Positions 1 through 12,322 are shown, counted from the stretch's first letter. The stretch is DNA of 64,000 nucleotides from Lunularia cruciata (GCA_948567375.1 OX419757.1:74958001-75022000); one strand, 5' to 3'. Translations and numbers: made by a program. The notes: generated by a model from the letters alone, not told the origin.

Positions 1-291
1 GACTCCATTCTCGGAGCTCATCGTCATGCTATATACACAGGTCTTTGCACTAGCCTGGTTGGTGACCTGAACTGGGCATGGGCTTGTGACTCGTTAGGCA
101 AAACCCACCACCGTCCCATTACATTTGAACCCAATGATGACAAACTTGGGCATCACTTAGCGAATCTGAAGATCAAGAATCTCCAATCAAAGCCAACACG
201 AGAAACCTTCTGGAGGAACCTGCACTCAGGGAAAGTCATGTCTAGGTTGCTCCATCAAGAAGGAGACCGGCAAGAGCAAAGAACACAATAG
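1..291 (+). other. Open reading frame fragment at left edge, unrecognised
   Basis: Frame 1 is open from the first base to a TAG at 289-291, giving 96 residues with no start codon inside the window. The peptide is rich in Leu, His and Asn and holds a run like DLNWAWACDSLGKTHH. I do not recognise the family. It may be the end of a cellular exon or part of another retroelement that lies left of the window. It joins decayed chromovirus sequence at about 385, and the 290-385 stretch shows nothing recognisable. Confidence 0.3.
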
Positions 292-903
292 GGCCTGGTT
301 ACAAGATGCTAGAACCGTTGATAACAAAGCACTCTAAGCACAAGCAGTCATGTGCCCGGTGCACTCTTGAGACCAACAATTCCCCATGATACCGGTTGTA
401 ACTTATGGAGAATGGTGGATGTGTTGCATCTATGTGTTAATCAATTAGATAAATTGAGAGTAATGGGATAGAGTAGTAGCTATGGCAAAAATATTGGATG
501 TTATCCTTATGATGCAACAACAAATTGAGCACCTTACTTGATTGTTGGGTGAACAAGAGCAACAACAACAAAAACATACAAAGAGAGCACCAGTTTGAGA
601 TGGAGAAGATCATATTCAATTTCCAAATCCAAGGTGTTTGAAGGCAAGAATCTTCTGTGAATAGTGGAGAATTTTGTGTTTGATTGCAAATGTTACTTTG
701 AAGCCACCAATCTTCAAGATCAACGGAAACAGATTCTCTTGGCTTCTAGCCAATTGGATGGTGTGGCAAAACTTTGGTGACGCTTCCAAGTAGAGCAAGC
801 TGAATGAAAGATTGTTGCACTAGTTTTGACATATAAAAAATTCAAGGATGCAATACTTGGTTGATTTTAAATTATAAATGTCACACGAGATAAACTAGCG
901 AAG

Positions 904-1295
904 TTGAAGCAGATTGGCTCTATAAGGAGCTACATCACACAATTTCAGAACATCATCATGCAAATTCTAGATATACAAGAAGGTGAAGTTTTGGATCAAT
1001 TTGTGCGGGGATTGAAGGCACAAACCAAATTGAAAGTGACCATACGGGAACCACAAAATGTAGAAGAAGTCATGCAATTTGATGAGCGCTTTGACTCCTT
1101 GGTTGTGACAACTTGGTCTTGACCTTTTGACCTCCACAAAGCCTACCAATACATTACACACGGGTGGAGGAACCGGTATCAATGGAGATTGATGCTATCC
1201 AATAGAGACCACTTGGTACAACAAATAGAGAAAGATTATGATAAAATGAAGGTTGTTTTTATTGTCACCAAGTTGGACATTTCATTGCTAAATGT
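904..1295 (+). pseudogene. gag: Element A gag remnant with CCHC zinc knuckle
   Basis: The capsid-like segment at 904-1122 reads SIRSYITQFQNIIMQ and then LDQFVRGLK, typical of the Retrotrans_gag domain. A TGA stops it at 1120-1122. A CX2CX4HX4C zinc knuckle follows at 1254-1295 with all four ligands present. Gag of this family packages the element RNA in virus-like particles. The two segments are separated by stops and frame changes. The N-terminal part, from about 430, is in still other frames. The homologous knuckle in element C has lost its last Cys. Confidence 0.75.
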
Positions 1296-1491
1296 CCACT
1301 CAAGAATAGGCAACCTCGACAAATTGCCTAGATGAAGTTTATGGAACAAAATGATCACAAAAACAAGGAATCCCAGTAGGAGATTTTTAGCCGTCTATTG
1401 GGAGCTTGATTAGTTCCAATGGAATTGAAGGCTCAACCTATGCAAGTTTGTTTCGCTTGCAAGGTACGATATCTAATCGGCTTATAAGATT

Positions 1492-1761
1492 TTGGTTGAT
1501 TCTGGAAGTTTAGAGAATTGCATGTCTATGCTAGTAGCAAAAGAATTGGATATTCTTATCAAGCCAATGATTGGAAGTAGATTGATGATGGCGGATGGTA
1601 GAAAGGGTTCTGCATTCCGTACCTCATATCCTATTACTTTTAAGATTGGGAAGGAGTATTTGGAGTGCATGAGGTTTGTAGTGGCACCTCTACACTATGA
1701 TGTCATTCTAGGACTACATTGGCTTGAACATCATAAGGTTCAATTTGATTGGACCCGATGA
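1492..1761 (+). pseudogene. Element A aspartic protease remnant
   Basis: The stretch contains the catalytic triad as VDSGS at the start and the downstream ILGLHWL flap or hydrophobic-Gly motif of retropepsins. In this family the protease cleaves the Gag-Pol polyprotein. The frame is open for 89 residues and ends in a TGA at 1759-1761, shortly before the linker to reverse transcriptase, which then runs in the same register. The segment 1840-2020 holds a short degenerate internal repeat (GKFxxxVAIEQ-like units about 75 bases apart). Confidence 0.72.
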
Positions 1762-2100
1762 CAAATTCAAGTATAACACCAAGGTAGGAGTTTTTAATTA
1801 GGTTGTCTGTCACCTTTGAGTAAGACACCTGAGAATAGTCAATCCTAGGATGGAAAGTTTGTTGAGAAGGTAGCTATAGAGCATACCTTGAAGGAAGAGG
1901 AGCCCCAAGATGGGAAATTTGCCAAGAAGGCAATCATGGAGCAACCTTTGAAGAGAGGTGAGTCCCTAGATGGGAAGTTTGTTAGTGAAGTAGCCATAGA
2001 GCAAGCTTTGGAGGAAGATAGGTTTGTTTTTGTGGTGTGGATCAAGCCGATTGCACAAGGACAATCTGAGGAGAGCCAAGAGCCTCATCAAGCAAGGGTT

Positions 2101-3480
2101 GATCAAATAATTTAGGAGTTTGCAGACGTGTTTCTAGATGATCTGCCAAAGGGACTACCCTTTGATCGTGGTTTGCCTTTCAAGATTGAGCTATTGCTAG
2201 GGAGTACTCCAATGAGTAGACCAATCTATAGGCTCTCACCAAAGGAGTTGGAAGAGTTGCAAACAACACTTATGGAGTTGTTGGTGAAGGACTTCATCTG
2301 ACATAATATCTCTCCTTGGGAAGCACCGATATTATTCATTCCATAGAAGGATAGAGGACTTTGTTTTTGTATTGATTATCATTGGCTCAATAAGCAAACA
2401 ATAAAGAATGCATATCCCTTGCCTCAAATTGATGACTTGCTTGATCAATTGAGTGGAGCAAGATACTTTTCCAAACTAGATCTTTGTAGTGGCTATTGGT
2501 AAATCCCCATTGATAAGGAGGATGTGCAACAGATTGCTTTTTGCACAAGGTATGGGCATTTTGAGTGGAGAGTTTTACCTTTTGGGCTCACTAATGCTCT
2601 AGCAGTCTTCATGGATCAAATGCATCAGGTGTTGGATGGACTATTGGATTGATATGTGATGGTGTTCTTGGATGATATCTTAATCTACAGCAAGACAAAG
2701 GCAGAACATGTGAATCATGTGCAAGAAGTCCTAAGACGACTACCTCAATGGAAATTTTACTATAAGAAGGCAAAGTGTGCCTTTTGGCAAAAGGAAGTTA
2801 CCTTCTTGGGTCACAAGATCCAATCAGAGGGGATCAAGATGGAAGAGTAGAAATCAAGGCCATTATTGATTGGCCTACTCCAAAGGACACTACAGAAGTA
2901 TAGGCATTTAATGGATTGGCCAATTTTTACCAATGGTTCATTCATTATTATGCTCATGTGGTTGCACCGTTGACTGATCTCTTGGGGAAGAACTTGAGCT
3001 TCCAATGGACCACCAAGCACAAAGAAGCATTCCAAAAGTTGAAACATATGGTGTCTTCAAGACCCATCCTTCAACCATATGATCCTCAATTACCCTATTT
3101 GGTTGATTTTGATGCTTCTAACTTTGCAATTGGAGTCGTGTTGCAACAATAATTCCTAGATGGACTACATCCCATTGCTTTTGTGTCTTGCCAACTAAAT
3201 ACGGCTAAAAAAATTACTTTGCTTGAGACCAAGAACAACTTGCAATGGTATATGCCACCAAGGTATGGAGGCATTATCTCTTGGAGAAACAAGTGATCAT
3301 GCAAATTGATCACAAACCATTGTTGCAGACCTTACACTTGGAACACATGAAGAATCGACATCATCAATGAGAGGAACTCCAATTGTTTGACATCAAACTT
3401 GAGTACAAACCATGTTGGTTCCATGTCATCCTTGATGCTCTATCATGGCGACCTGATTTGAAGTCTCTTCCTCTCATCAT
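2101..3480 (+). pseudogene. pol: Element A reverse transcriptase and RNase H remnant
   Basis: RT motifs are visible in order: [20 protein letters not shown], the LPFGLTNA segment, and the catalytic FLDDILIYS with the Asp pair at 2671-2676. RT runs in one frame from 2101 to about 2848 but has several TAG or TGA stops. Near 2855 a one-base deletion relative to element C moves the reading into another frame. There the connection and RNase H regions follow, with FYQWFIHYYAHV, DFDASNFAIG and later QIDHKPL. The enzyme would copy element RNA into DNA. This copy is dead. Confidence 0.82.
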
Positions 3481-3679
3481 GGCAACAATTACAATGGTGT
3501 CAATTGATTCCAAGGTCCAAAACAAGTTTTGATCAGCTCTACAACAATATCCCTTCTTTCGAATGGTACATGGTCATCTTACAACATGCAACAAGAAGTA
3601 AAACATCTTCTCCTTCAAGGAAGGCTTTCTATTCCATGAGGACCGGATCTATGTTCTAGCCAAAGGTAATCTCCGACTT

Positions 3680-4480
3680 GTACGCCTTCAAGAAGCCCAT
3701 GATTTACCACTAGTTGAGCACATGGGTGTGGACAAGACTTTGGATACCCTCCAATGCCAATGGTGGTGGCCCAACATGACACGAGATGTTTGAGAGTTTG
3801 GCCAATTGTGTGAGAGCTACCAACGTAACAAGGCCAGCAACCAAAAGCTGAGTAGACTCCTTCAACCACTCCCCATTCTATCCTCTCAATAGGAACATGT
3901 GAGCTTGGATCTCATCACATCCTTGCCCCATACAAAGCAAGGACACATAGCAATGGTGGTGTTTATGAATACACTAAGTAAGCAAATCCACTTGGCACCA
4001 ACCTTTGATACTGTGGATGCTCCAACCTTAGCGCAAATCTACTTCAACAATGTCTTCAAGCATCATGAGATGCTACATGTACTCATCTCTGACCATGACC
4101 CTTGATTCACCGAGAAGTTTTGGCAAGCACTCTTCCAAATACTCAACACCAAGTTTGCTTTGTCCATGGCCTATCATCCTCAAACTAATGGACAAACCAA
4201 ATGTGCAAATTGTACCTTGGAGGATATGTTGCATGACTTTGTCAATGTCCACTATACCAATTAGGATGAATGTCTTGCAATTGCAGAATTTGCCTACAAT
4301 AATTCCAAATAGGCAAGCATTGGATTTTCTCCCTTCTTTCTCAATTTTGGCTAAGATCTGCTTGTTCCACATTCTCTTCTTACCCCTCCTCCATCTCATA
4401 TCCCTCATACTTCAACCTTCTTTACCACCATATCCCAATCTCTCCAACAAACCAAATCTCACCTCTGTGTTGCTCAGAAT
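3680..4480 (+). pseudogene. Element A integrase remnant, catalytic Glu replaced
   Basis: An HHCC-type zinc-binding region is seen around 3700-3850 (H...H, then C..C as CESYQRNKA). The core follows with SLDLITSLP at 3899 (first Asp) and ISDHDP at about 4090 (second Asp). The third catalytic residue, normally Glu in GQTE, is Lys here: AAA at 4199-4201, consistent with a G-to-A change. Stops and frame changes occur after 4100. Integrase would insert the cDNA into the host genome. This copy lacks the complete DDE triad. Confidence 0.78.
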
Positions 4481-4779
4481 CATCAAAAACAATATGCAGA
4501 CCACCATCATCGTGATCTCACCTTTGAAGTTGATGATAAAGTCATGTTATCCTCTAGTAACCTACCCCTCCCACTTGATACCCAAGTTCATAAACTCGCC
4601 CCTAATTGGATAGGACCCTTTGAGGTCACCCAAATCATCTCTCCTATTGCTTATTGACTTGCCTTGTCATAGGCGCATCTACCCTATCTTTCACATTTCC
4701 AAGTTGAAATCCTTGTTCCTAACCCATTTTCTTTTTCCTCTCATGTCCAACCTCCTCCTCCTCCCATCCCTATCAATGA

Positions 4780-4975
4780 TCATGAGGAGTACAAAGTTGA
4801 TTATATCCTTGTATGTCGCCACATTCAACAAGGACGCCAACAACATATGGAGTACAAGGTCCTTTGGAAAGGATATCCCCTTCATGATGCCACATGGGAA
4901 CCTTTTTCTCACCTCCAAAATGCACAAATAGCCATCTAGGAGTTTGAAGCTTCAATGGCGATAAGGACGTCACCA
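4780..4975 (+). pseudogene. Element A C-terminal chromodomain remnant
   Basis: The reading EYKVDYILxxRHIQQGRQ...[17 protein letters not shown] is a chromodomain with the characteristic LWKGY and ATWEP blocks. The domain sits at the integrase C-terminus and identifies the element as a chromovirus. In chromoviruses it is thought to direct integration toward particular chromatin. The same segment is present in elements B and C. Confidence 0.75.
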
Positions 4976-4993
4976 ACTAGTGGTGGGGGAATA

Positions 4994-5335
4994 TATAACA
5001 ATATGGAATTTAGCAATGAAGTTAATAGGGCTAATGAAGTAGCAAATAAGACAAATTAGCCTAGAATATTCCAGAAGTATCTAGCTTAACTTAGCTTGCA
5101 CACAAAGTAAGCAATTCCTAGAAGAAAGCTTCTTGAGAAACTTCCTAATTAACTTGGCTTGCACTCCAAGAAAGTAGCTCAAAGAAGCTTCTTGGGAAGC
5201 TTCTCAAGGGCCTTGTATGATTCCTATAAATACAAGAGCCAAAGCTCATGCTAGGATTTGGATTTTTCTCTTATTCAAGTATTTCAATGTGAGCTTCCAT
5301 TCTCCTATTTCTCTCCTTGATCTTGGACTTTTACA
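4994..5335 (+). repeat. Element A 3' LTR
   Basis: A short purine run (GGTGGGGGAA) precedes TATAACAATATGG, which matches the LTR start TGTAACAATATGG of element C with a G-to-A change. The LTR carries a TATA-like CTATAAATA near 5225 and ends in TTTTACA at 5335. At 342 bp it is shorter than the 484-bp C 5' LTR because of internal deletions. No matching 5' LTR exists in the window. Confidence 0.75.
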
Positions 5336-5411
5336 TGAGGATTGAGTGTGAAATCTATGTTTTCTCTCTTTTATATCTCTTGAAGAGTTCTCTTGTCCTT
5401 GTAGTATTACA
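5336..5411 (+). repeat. B-family LTR 3'-end fragment abutting element A
   Basis: Directly after the A LTR end, the text GATTGAGTGTGAAAT through CTTGTCCTTG and GTATTACA matches the last 70-odd bases of the B-family LTR (compare 11,634-11,687). It is either the remainder of a B-family LTR into which element A inserted, or a recombinant LTR end. The left half of such an LTR is not seen before element A. Confidence 0.55.
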
Positions 5412-7763
5412 GCAATGGTGCAATGAATTGCTAAGGACAAAAAACACATGCAATTGGTAGAACTACTAAGCAAACCTTTAGAGATTTCTAAATGGATTTT
5501 GTATTGAAAGTTAGATTGCCTCACAATTTGTAAGCTATAATTCTTGATACGGGATTAGAGTCTATTGGATATCTTCCTACAAGATGAAATTTGTAATAAC
5601 CTTGATAAGAGTGGCAAAAGGTTGAAGGCCAAGTCCAACAATGTGGACAAAGGACCACTGGCAATGTGTATTGAGAGAAAGAGTGCACTCTGTTTGGGCA
5701 GATCCACATGAAACTTCCCATGGTTGTCTGAGCAAAGACTTGAAGAACAAGGTTAACAACTCATTTTTGGTTGTGAAGTTGACAAATGGGTACAAAATAG
5801 AGGATCTGAAGAACCCTATTTGACAAGTTGTCACCAAAACCATTATGAAGTTGTTCAGATCAAAGAGAATGGCATATGTGAGCCTGAATCAAGCAATCTT
5901 CTTTCAAATCTTGCTTGAGCAAAAAATTATGAGTTGGGCAAGGATGTTTTGAGAACATGTCATTGAGTTATTAAAGAATCTAGTTGAATTCATCTTCATG
6001 ATTGTAGCTCCTTTCATCCTACATTTCTACATAAGGATGATTCTCTCTTTCCTCCTAAATGAGGAGAGAGAGAGATACCCTAGCCACTTTTGAAATATAC
6101 CATCTAGTATATTTAAATGTGCACCCTAACCTACGTAAGGAAATTACAAAGTACCACAAGGTAAATAAGGATTTTTCTTGCACAAAGAGGTTTGTACTAT
6201 AAGACACATTTGTGCATGTGTGTGGTATTGTGATATTTAGCTTGGTATTACAAGTACTTGAGAGACATTATTTATATAGAGATAAAGGATGGTTCTACAT
6301 TAGTCATGATTAGCTAAATTTAGTCATAGATAAGATAGAGTGGACCTTACTTTAGAGGAAGTGGAAAAGATGAGCACCACTATTTTGGATTCTAGTGTGT
6401 TGACTTGGTATTATTCCTAGGTGTTTGGCTTTGAGGAAAGAGTTGAGAACTCTTGGGCCCGCAAGCCTTTTTGTTTTGGATTCTTCTATAGTCCAAGGAT
6501 AGCTTATGTGAAGGAATCCTACTTAGTGGTTAAGTCAATCTAAGATCATATGCTAGTGGAATATGCCCATGTGAATGGATATTCCTTTCTACATTTTGAC
6601 TTTACTTGACTTTTAGTCTGGGTACTTGTGTTACTATAATAATTAGTAACTTTGGTGCATAACTATTTCACAATTATATAAAAAAGGGGTGAGGAGGTAC
6701 TCATCATCTTTTCATTTGTAACTATCTCTTTCTCATTGAGTTCTCTAGTGAGCAATATCTTGAGTCTTGGAGTGTTAGCCTCGGAGGAGTATGATGGAGT
6801 TGGGGTTTCTTGCCTTCTTAGTCCATGGTGGCCTACCATAATAGCCATTAGAGGTTCATCTTGAGTGGAGACAGGCCAGCTCACAATACTCATAACCAAA
6901 ACCTACAATACAATAATCTTATGCAAGAAAGAGACTAAGGTTAGGCCCAAGATTCAACCTTTCAAGAAGTGCAAACAAGCAATTTAAATGTGTTGTCCAA
7001 CAATAGTGGAAGCAAAGATACCCTAGGAAATGACACAGAACCTACAAGAAGCAAAGAGGGCAGACAAATGCTAGACCTAATGACTTCTTCACTTGGATCT
7101 TGTCACCTAAAAATAATGATGTGAATGTGAGAGGTAGTAACAACAAAGCATAGTTATTTCTCCTTGATACAAGCATTGAGATATTCTTGTTTAAAAGGAA
7201 AGAGCCAAAGGAGGAAGACAAAGGAGCCACTATTGCCAAGCTAAGGTGAACTTTGGCAAAAGCGTTAGCCTTTGTTGACTTTGTTTTTAAGGATGTAGAA
7301 CAAGGAAGTGAGGTTGTCCAGCATGGAAAACAATGACAAGATGAGGCAAATGGGGCATAAAGTGACAAACCTCAAGTTGCACCCAAGTATGCAATTGCTT
7401 CCAAGAGATGACCTGGTCACCATAAGGGTGGAAGAGTGTTCAAGTGGACAAAAATAGGTAGATTAGATAATAAAAGTGGCCAATGACAAAGTTCTAGCCT
7501 ATAGGACTAAGGACTAACATAATTAACTAGCACTAGCTTGGGAAAATAGTGGTGAATGACCTAAAACTACAACTACAACCACAACCAAGGCCTTCCTAAA
7601 TCACATGAAATATGAAGGTAAATTCCTTGTGTGGTTATTGATGATCTAGATAGTAAGCATCATGATGCCTATGATGGAAGCCTTGTAGGAATTGCAATTC
7701 TTCTACAAAAAACCTGATGCCACAATCAAAAATCCAGTGAGGTTATTTTAACACTTCCATAAG
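5412..7763. other. Gene-free interval, old noncoding DNA
   Basis: No open frame of recognisable family is present on either strand. The sequence is AT-rich with scattered short frames. It probably consists of badly decayed retroelement DNA, because stops of the TAG/TGA type interrupt otherwise codon-like runs, for example around 5640-5820. I see nothing else assignable. Confidence 0.5.
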
Positions 7764-8390
7764 ATGGCACAATTAATGGCCAAGGAAAAAGACCTCCTCC
7801 ACAATGAAGTTAACAAAGCCAAGGCTTGGAATGAAGAGAAAGATAAGGAGTTGGAGAAGTCCCAGAAATACAAGCTCCAACAACAAGACTAGTATGAGGC
7901 ACTACTTTCCCAATTGAAGTCTAAAGTCAACAACCACAATCTGAAGGTTTTCAACAAACAAGAGAAGTACAAATATAAGCTATGGGTATGATACAACAAA
8001 CTAAAAAACTTACAATCCAAACTTGAGGAGGTCTACACTAAAACAACAACAACAAAAACAAGATACAAGAACTTGAAGATATTAACTGACCTCTATATCT
8101 TGGACTTAACTTTGAGTTTGAAACATTAACAAGAGAAGGCGGCAAAGTAGCAAATGAAGCTCCTTGACAAATGAATCAGCTTGGAAAACAAACAAACAGG
8201 ACTACTTGCAACAATTGGGCATCCCATGATCCAATTACTGAACTAGTTGGAATGTATTGCCAATTAGAACCCCTAGCATAGTAAGGTGAAGGATCTTTGG
8301 ACCCATATTGATGCATTAGAGAGGAAGTTATGTATGAATGACTAACTCAAGGCAATGTTTGTCAAATTATAGAGGCATACCAACTCCAAG
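7764..8390 (+). pseudogene. Decayed coiled-coil ORF, probably retroelement-derived
   Basis: From an ATG at 7764 the reading is MAQLMAKEKDLLHNEVNK and continues rich in Lys, Glu, Gln and Leu with heptad-like spacing, so it resembles a coiled coil. In-frame TAG and TGA codons interrupt it from about 7890 onward, but the biased composition continues to about 8390. No catalytic motif is seen. It could be an additional ORF or gag-like ORF of an old retrotransposon, because LTR-like DNA lies just downstream. The function is unknown. Confidence 0.35.
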
Positions 8391-8763
8391 TTTGCAAAGA
8401 CTCAAACTAGCTTTGTACAAGTAGTTCAAGTGTATAGGAAGGAGCCTATAGAACTAATCTAGATAGTTCATCACAAGTACTGCCAATTTGCACCAACAAC
8501 AAGTAACACAACCAATAACTTCATATGAGACAAGCCACATCCAACTTTGTCAAAATCAACTAAGTGTCATCTCTTAAGTGGGATGGTGTAGATTTTGTTG
8601 TTGTAGATCAAGACCCTTTGTTCTTATACATACCTTGCACATAGTAGTGAGGATACGATACAAAGGACTTGTGTTAGTGGTAATCAACAAGCTAAAGATA
8701 GATGACAACAAGATGAGGTGGTTATAGTTGTGGCCCACTAGGGTTAGTGGATAAGATGTGATT

Positions 8764-9060
8764 AGCACTAAGTGCCTTAGATATAATTAGGAGATTTCTA
8801 GCTCATTGTAACCATTGGATCTCTATAATTGTTGCAGCTAAGTAGGAAGCTTATAAAAGGCTTAAGCTTGACTGATTTGGTACATCCTTATTTTGAAATA
8901 AACAAAGTTTACACCATCAAGACTCTTGAGTCAATGCATGTGTATTAATCTGCACTTTGTAAGAATTGATTGCATGCTTAGTTGAATGGGAGTGAGGAAT
9001 CTTGAAATATGAGTAGAAGAAATTGAGTGAGGGGAATCATTTTTGTGTAATTGGAGTGTG
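8764..9060 (+). repeat. LTR-like relic with TATA motif
   Basis: The stretch has an AATTAGGAGATTTC block, a TATAAAAGGC box near 8850 and a downstream AAACAAAGTTTACACC segment. The same succession (TAATTAGGAGATTTCC, a weaker AGTATAAAGAG box, CAAAGTTTATACTGAAG) occurs at 19,410-19,570. I read the two as diverged copies of one LTR-like repeat. The ends are not defined. Confidence 0.4.
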
Positions 9061-10953
9061 AAACTCTAGGGGCTCCATGAAGGTCAAGAAAAATACAAGG
9101 CAAGTTGCCAAGCACCTAGAGTATTGTAAAGTAACACTGACATGTGTGATTGAGCACCATAATCATTCCAAACTCTTATGGTGTTGTGCTTCTAGGAAGG
9201 ATGAAACATTATGTTATAGTTACACTCATCAAGTGATTGGACCATGGGAAGATCTTACTCTTCTAAGTTTATATGTTCTAGGACACTATTTGTAAGACAC
9301 CTTAGTACTATTGATCTCATATGACATGAACCCCATGATGTGTGTGTGGATTGTAATACTTAGACTACTTTAATAATAGCTATCAAGAATTTGACTAGGC
9401 AATGAAGAAGGTACAAAAATTCCAAGGCAAAGTGACCTTCATTCTAAAAAAACTATTACTTTCAAGAGCACTCTTGATTTAGTATATAGTGAGCATAATC
9501 TTTGGTTAATCATCTTTTTGTATTGTATCTAGAGTGGTTGCAATGCACTCTTCTTGGAAACGACTTTGCCCAAGAGGTTAAACATGAAACAATAGATAAT
9601 TGTCCTAAAGACACCTTCATCTCATTTTTACTCACTTCCATCTTGTATCCTCAAGGGAATGACCAATTCTACCATTTATACTATTAGTATGTTGACAATA
9701 GTGTGTCATAGGAGGAAAAGAAGATGACACAAGAAAAACACCATGGCTCTTCCACATCCAAGGATCACAAGGGATAAAGATCCTTGTGATTCTGAGTCCT
9801 CAATACTAATAACCCTCAAGTCAAATTTTGTAAACAAAGAATTCAATCTTGAGTGCTATCAGCCTAGAACATTATTGGGTTGATAATAAGTCAATCTTAG
9901 AGAATTCAATTACTTGAATGAATTTCCACCTAAACAAAGAATAGAAAGTGATGACAATTCAAATTGTCCAAAATTTTGGTATGCATGAAAAAAATATTTC
10001 ACCAAGGATGTACCCAACAAATTCCAAAATGGTTGGCCTTGAGCTATAAATTTGGGCTTTTTCTCACACAACAACTTCATTTTGACTCAATAAATTTGCA
10101 TGAAAAATCATCTGCAATTTCATCAATGAACAACAAGAGATGAGAGTTAAATGCTCAAGAGATTAGGTGTTTGGGTATACCATGTTTTTCACCAAAGAAA
10201 TTGGAAGCATGTATGATAGCTCTCCAACCAAGAAGATAGAGAGTGCTTTTGGAGGTGATTTTGAAATCATCCAATGTAAGTAAGCGGGTTCTCTATTGTA
10301 GGCAAGAGATCATCCACGACAAGAAACTTGATTCCTTGTTGTGGAACTAAAATCTAAGTGACTTAATGATGATTCATAAAATTATAAACAATTGTAACCT
10401 TGAGTTAGAAACGTTAAGGAGGATTGTATTTTCTTGGAACAAAGTGCATCAGAGGAAGGTTCTTGAGCCTACAATTGAATGACCTTATGATGTAATGACC
10501 ATAAATACCTAATGAACTCATCTTCAAGGTAAAATTTATGAGGACATCAAGGCATCATTCAATGAGAAGAAGTCAAGTAATGGTGTAGAATAGGTGGATA
10601 CAATGACCTCATACAAAGAGCAATTGTAGAGTCCATTATGACATTTTTCAAGTCCAAGCAAACAACGTATGCTAATACAAGCAAGCAACCTTCTTTCAAT
10701 ACCTTCACATTGGCAATCAATAAATTGAGCATGTTTTGAAAGTGGGTTCAAGAAATGTATAGAGACATGAACAAGGATGGTAATATCATGCTCATGTCAT
10801 CCTTGGTGATACACTTCTACATTGAGATGAGGTTGCTCATGAAGGAAGAAAATAAGGAGTTCCCAATTCATATCTACCATGCGGGGTATTTTTGTATGCA
10901 CTCAAAAGTTGTCATGACATTTGCACTGCCAAAGTTAGTTTGCTTAGAAATTG
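9061..10953. other. Gene-free interval with an ancient diverged repeat
   Basis: No supported gene. The segment about 9530-9690 is recognisably similar to about 20,050-20,210 (both have CAATxCACTCTT, AGATAATT and TTCCAxxTTGTATxxxCA blocks in the same order). This interval and the one at 19.2-20.3 kb therefore share ancestry. The rest is unstructured AT-rich sequence with short chance frames. Confidence 0.4.
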
Positions 10954-10958
10954 GAAGG

Positions 10959-11687
10959 TGTAATACCAAGAGCTAGCAATATGATCTAGATGTGAAATTT
11001 GGTTTGGTAACATCTAGAATGATGCTATACATGATGGTCAAAAATAGATCAGATAGAAATATCACCAAAAGAGTACTTCTACTAATAGGGCAAAAACCAA
11101 AATAGACTTGAAAACCTTAAAACCAATTGCTAGACATATGATTTAAAGGTGAGAATTGGTTTAGTAATATCTGGAAGGATGTTACACATGATGTACTAAA
11201 CAGATCAGAAAGAGGTATCACCAAAAGGAGACCCTTACTAATAGAGTAGGAACCAAAATATGCCTAAAATCTTTGAAGGCAATTTTGGAGACCTAAACAA
11301 ATGAATTAGGTCTCAAAATGTGCAGATCCCCCCCCCCTCCAATGGGAAAAGGCTATCCTTCCCTCCCCCTAGTTTGTCTCATTGAGAGCTTTCCAATGGT
11401 ATCTCATCCATGTGATTTTGAGATTCCTACAAGAAGATTCCCTAAAAGATTCCCTCCGGTCAAAGCTTGTTTGACGAACTAGATAGGACCAAGACCAACA
11501 TGTCACCCGTCCAAGTAATTAATCTAAGTGTGGAGCTTGTTGACATGTCACCTATCTGTGTGCCTAATCCTATGGTGGAGGAGATCCTCTTTGTCTATAT
11601 AATAAAGAGAAGGTGCTCCTTTGGGGAATCGGATGATTGAGTGTGAAATATGTGTTTTCTCTCTTCTCTTGTCCTCGAAGTATTACA
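10959..11687 (+). repeat. Solo LTR, B family, with GAAGG target duplication
   Basis: The element starts TGTAATACCAAG and ends GTATTACA, and is flanked by the 5-bp direct repeat GAAGG at 10,954-10,958 and 11,688-11,692. It is about 729 bp and closely similar to the element B LTRs, including a CTATATAATAAAG promoter box near 11,595. No internal region is attached, so it arose by LTR-LTR recombination. Confidence 0.9.
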
Positions 11688-11692
11688 GAAGG

Positions 11693-12322
11693 TTAGTCTT
11701 GACAATCATAGTTATGTCAATAGTTGCTCAAGGACTACTTAGTGGTGGCTAGATGTTGTGTGAGTGCTACTAATCACACCATTAAATCTACTATTTTCAC
11801 CATCAAGTGGATTGTTAGATGAGCCATCAATGGCACCATTAAAGTTTATGTCAAATTAAAGGAATATGTGTTTGAATTGTAGCTCCAAAGAGATTACTTC
11901 TCTAATTTTGAGCCTTCAAGCTCTTGGTTATGTGGAAAAAGACCAATAAGCGATCACTTGGAATCTCTTAGTTGGAGTGGATGTGGCTTGATAGTGTAAT
12001 CAAAGTCTATCATTGGAGTATTTTGAATTGAGTGTTGAGATTTTGATTTAAGTTAAGTGTGTGATTGATGATTATTGTAAGTCTTTAGAGTTCACCCTCA
12101 CTTGCTAGTCTATCTTTTGGGTGATTGTGTCCTCCTTTGCTTGCCTCTCCTTCTTGTGATATCTCAAGGATCTCAAAAATACGTTCTTCTTGGTTCTTGC
12201 CAATGTGATCTTCCTCCATCATGATATCTTCCTCTACCACGTCCATGTGGTGATTGTCCTTATTTTTGTGTTCTTTTGAGGAATTTTCAATCACTTGTGA
12301 CTTCCTCTTCTTTGATGTCTAA
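11693..12322. other. Gene-free spacer between solo LTR and tandem repeat
   Basis: AT-rich sequence without a recognisable gene, RNA or repeat on either strand. Confidence 0.45.

Larger units (their letters stand above)
386..5335 (+). mobile_element. Element A: decayed, left-truncated Ty3/gypsy chromovirus
   Basis: Reading left to right there are remnants of gag with a CCHC knuckle, protease, reverse transcriptase, RNase H, integrase, chromodomain and a 3' LTR. This is the order of a Ty3/gypsy chromovirus. The internal sequence aligns with element C (42,891-49,020) from about base 386 onward. Upstream of that the two differ, and no 5' LTR or primer-binding site is seen, so the left end is lost. 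The frame changes several times and many stops interrupt it, so the copy is old and cannot be autonomous. Confidence 0.88.

Noticed and set aside
11327-11337. Poly-C runs at 11,327, 18,803 and 51,695 as possible G-quadruplex or regulatory sites
   Set aside because: Each is a single homopolymer run, two of them inside LTR copies. A quadruplex needs several separated G tracts, and the runs look like slippage.
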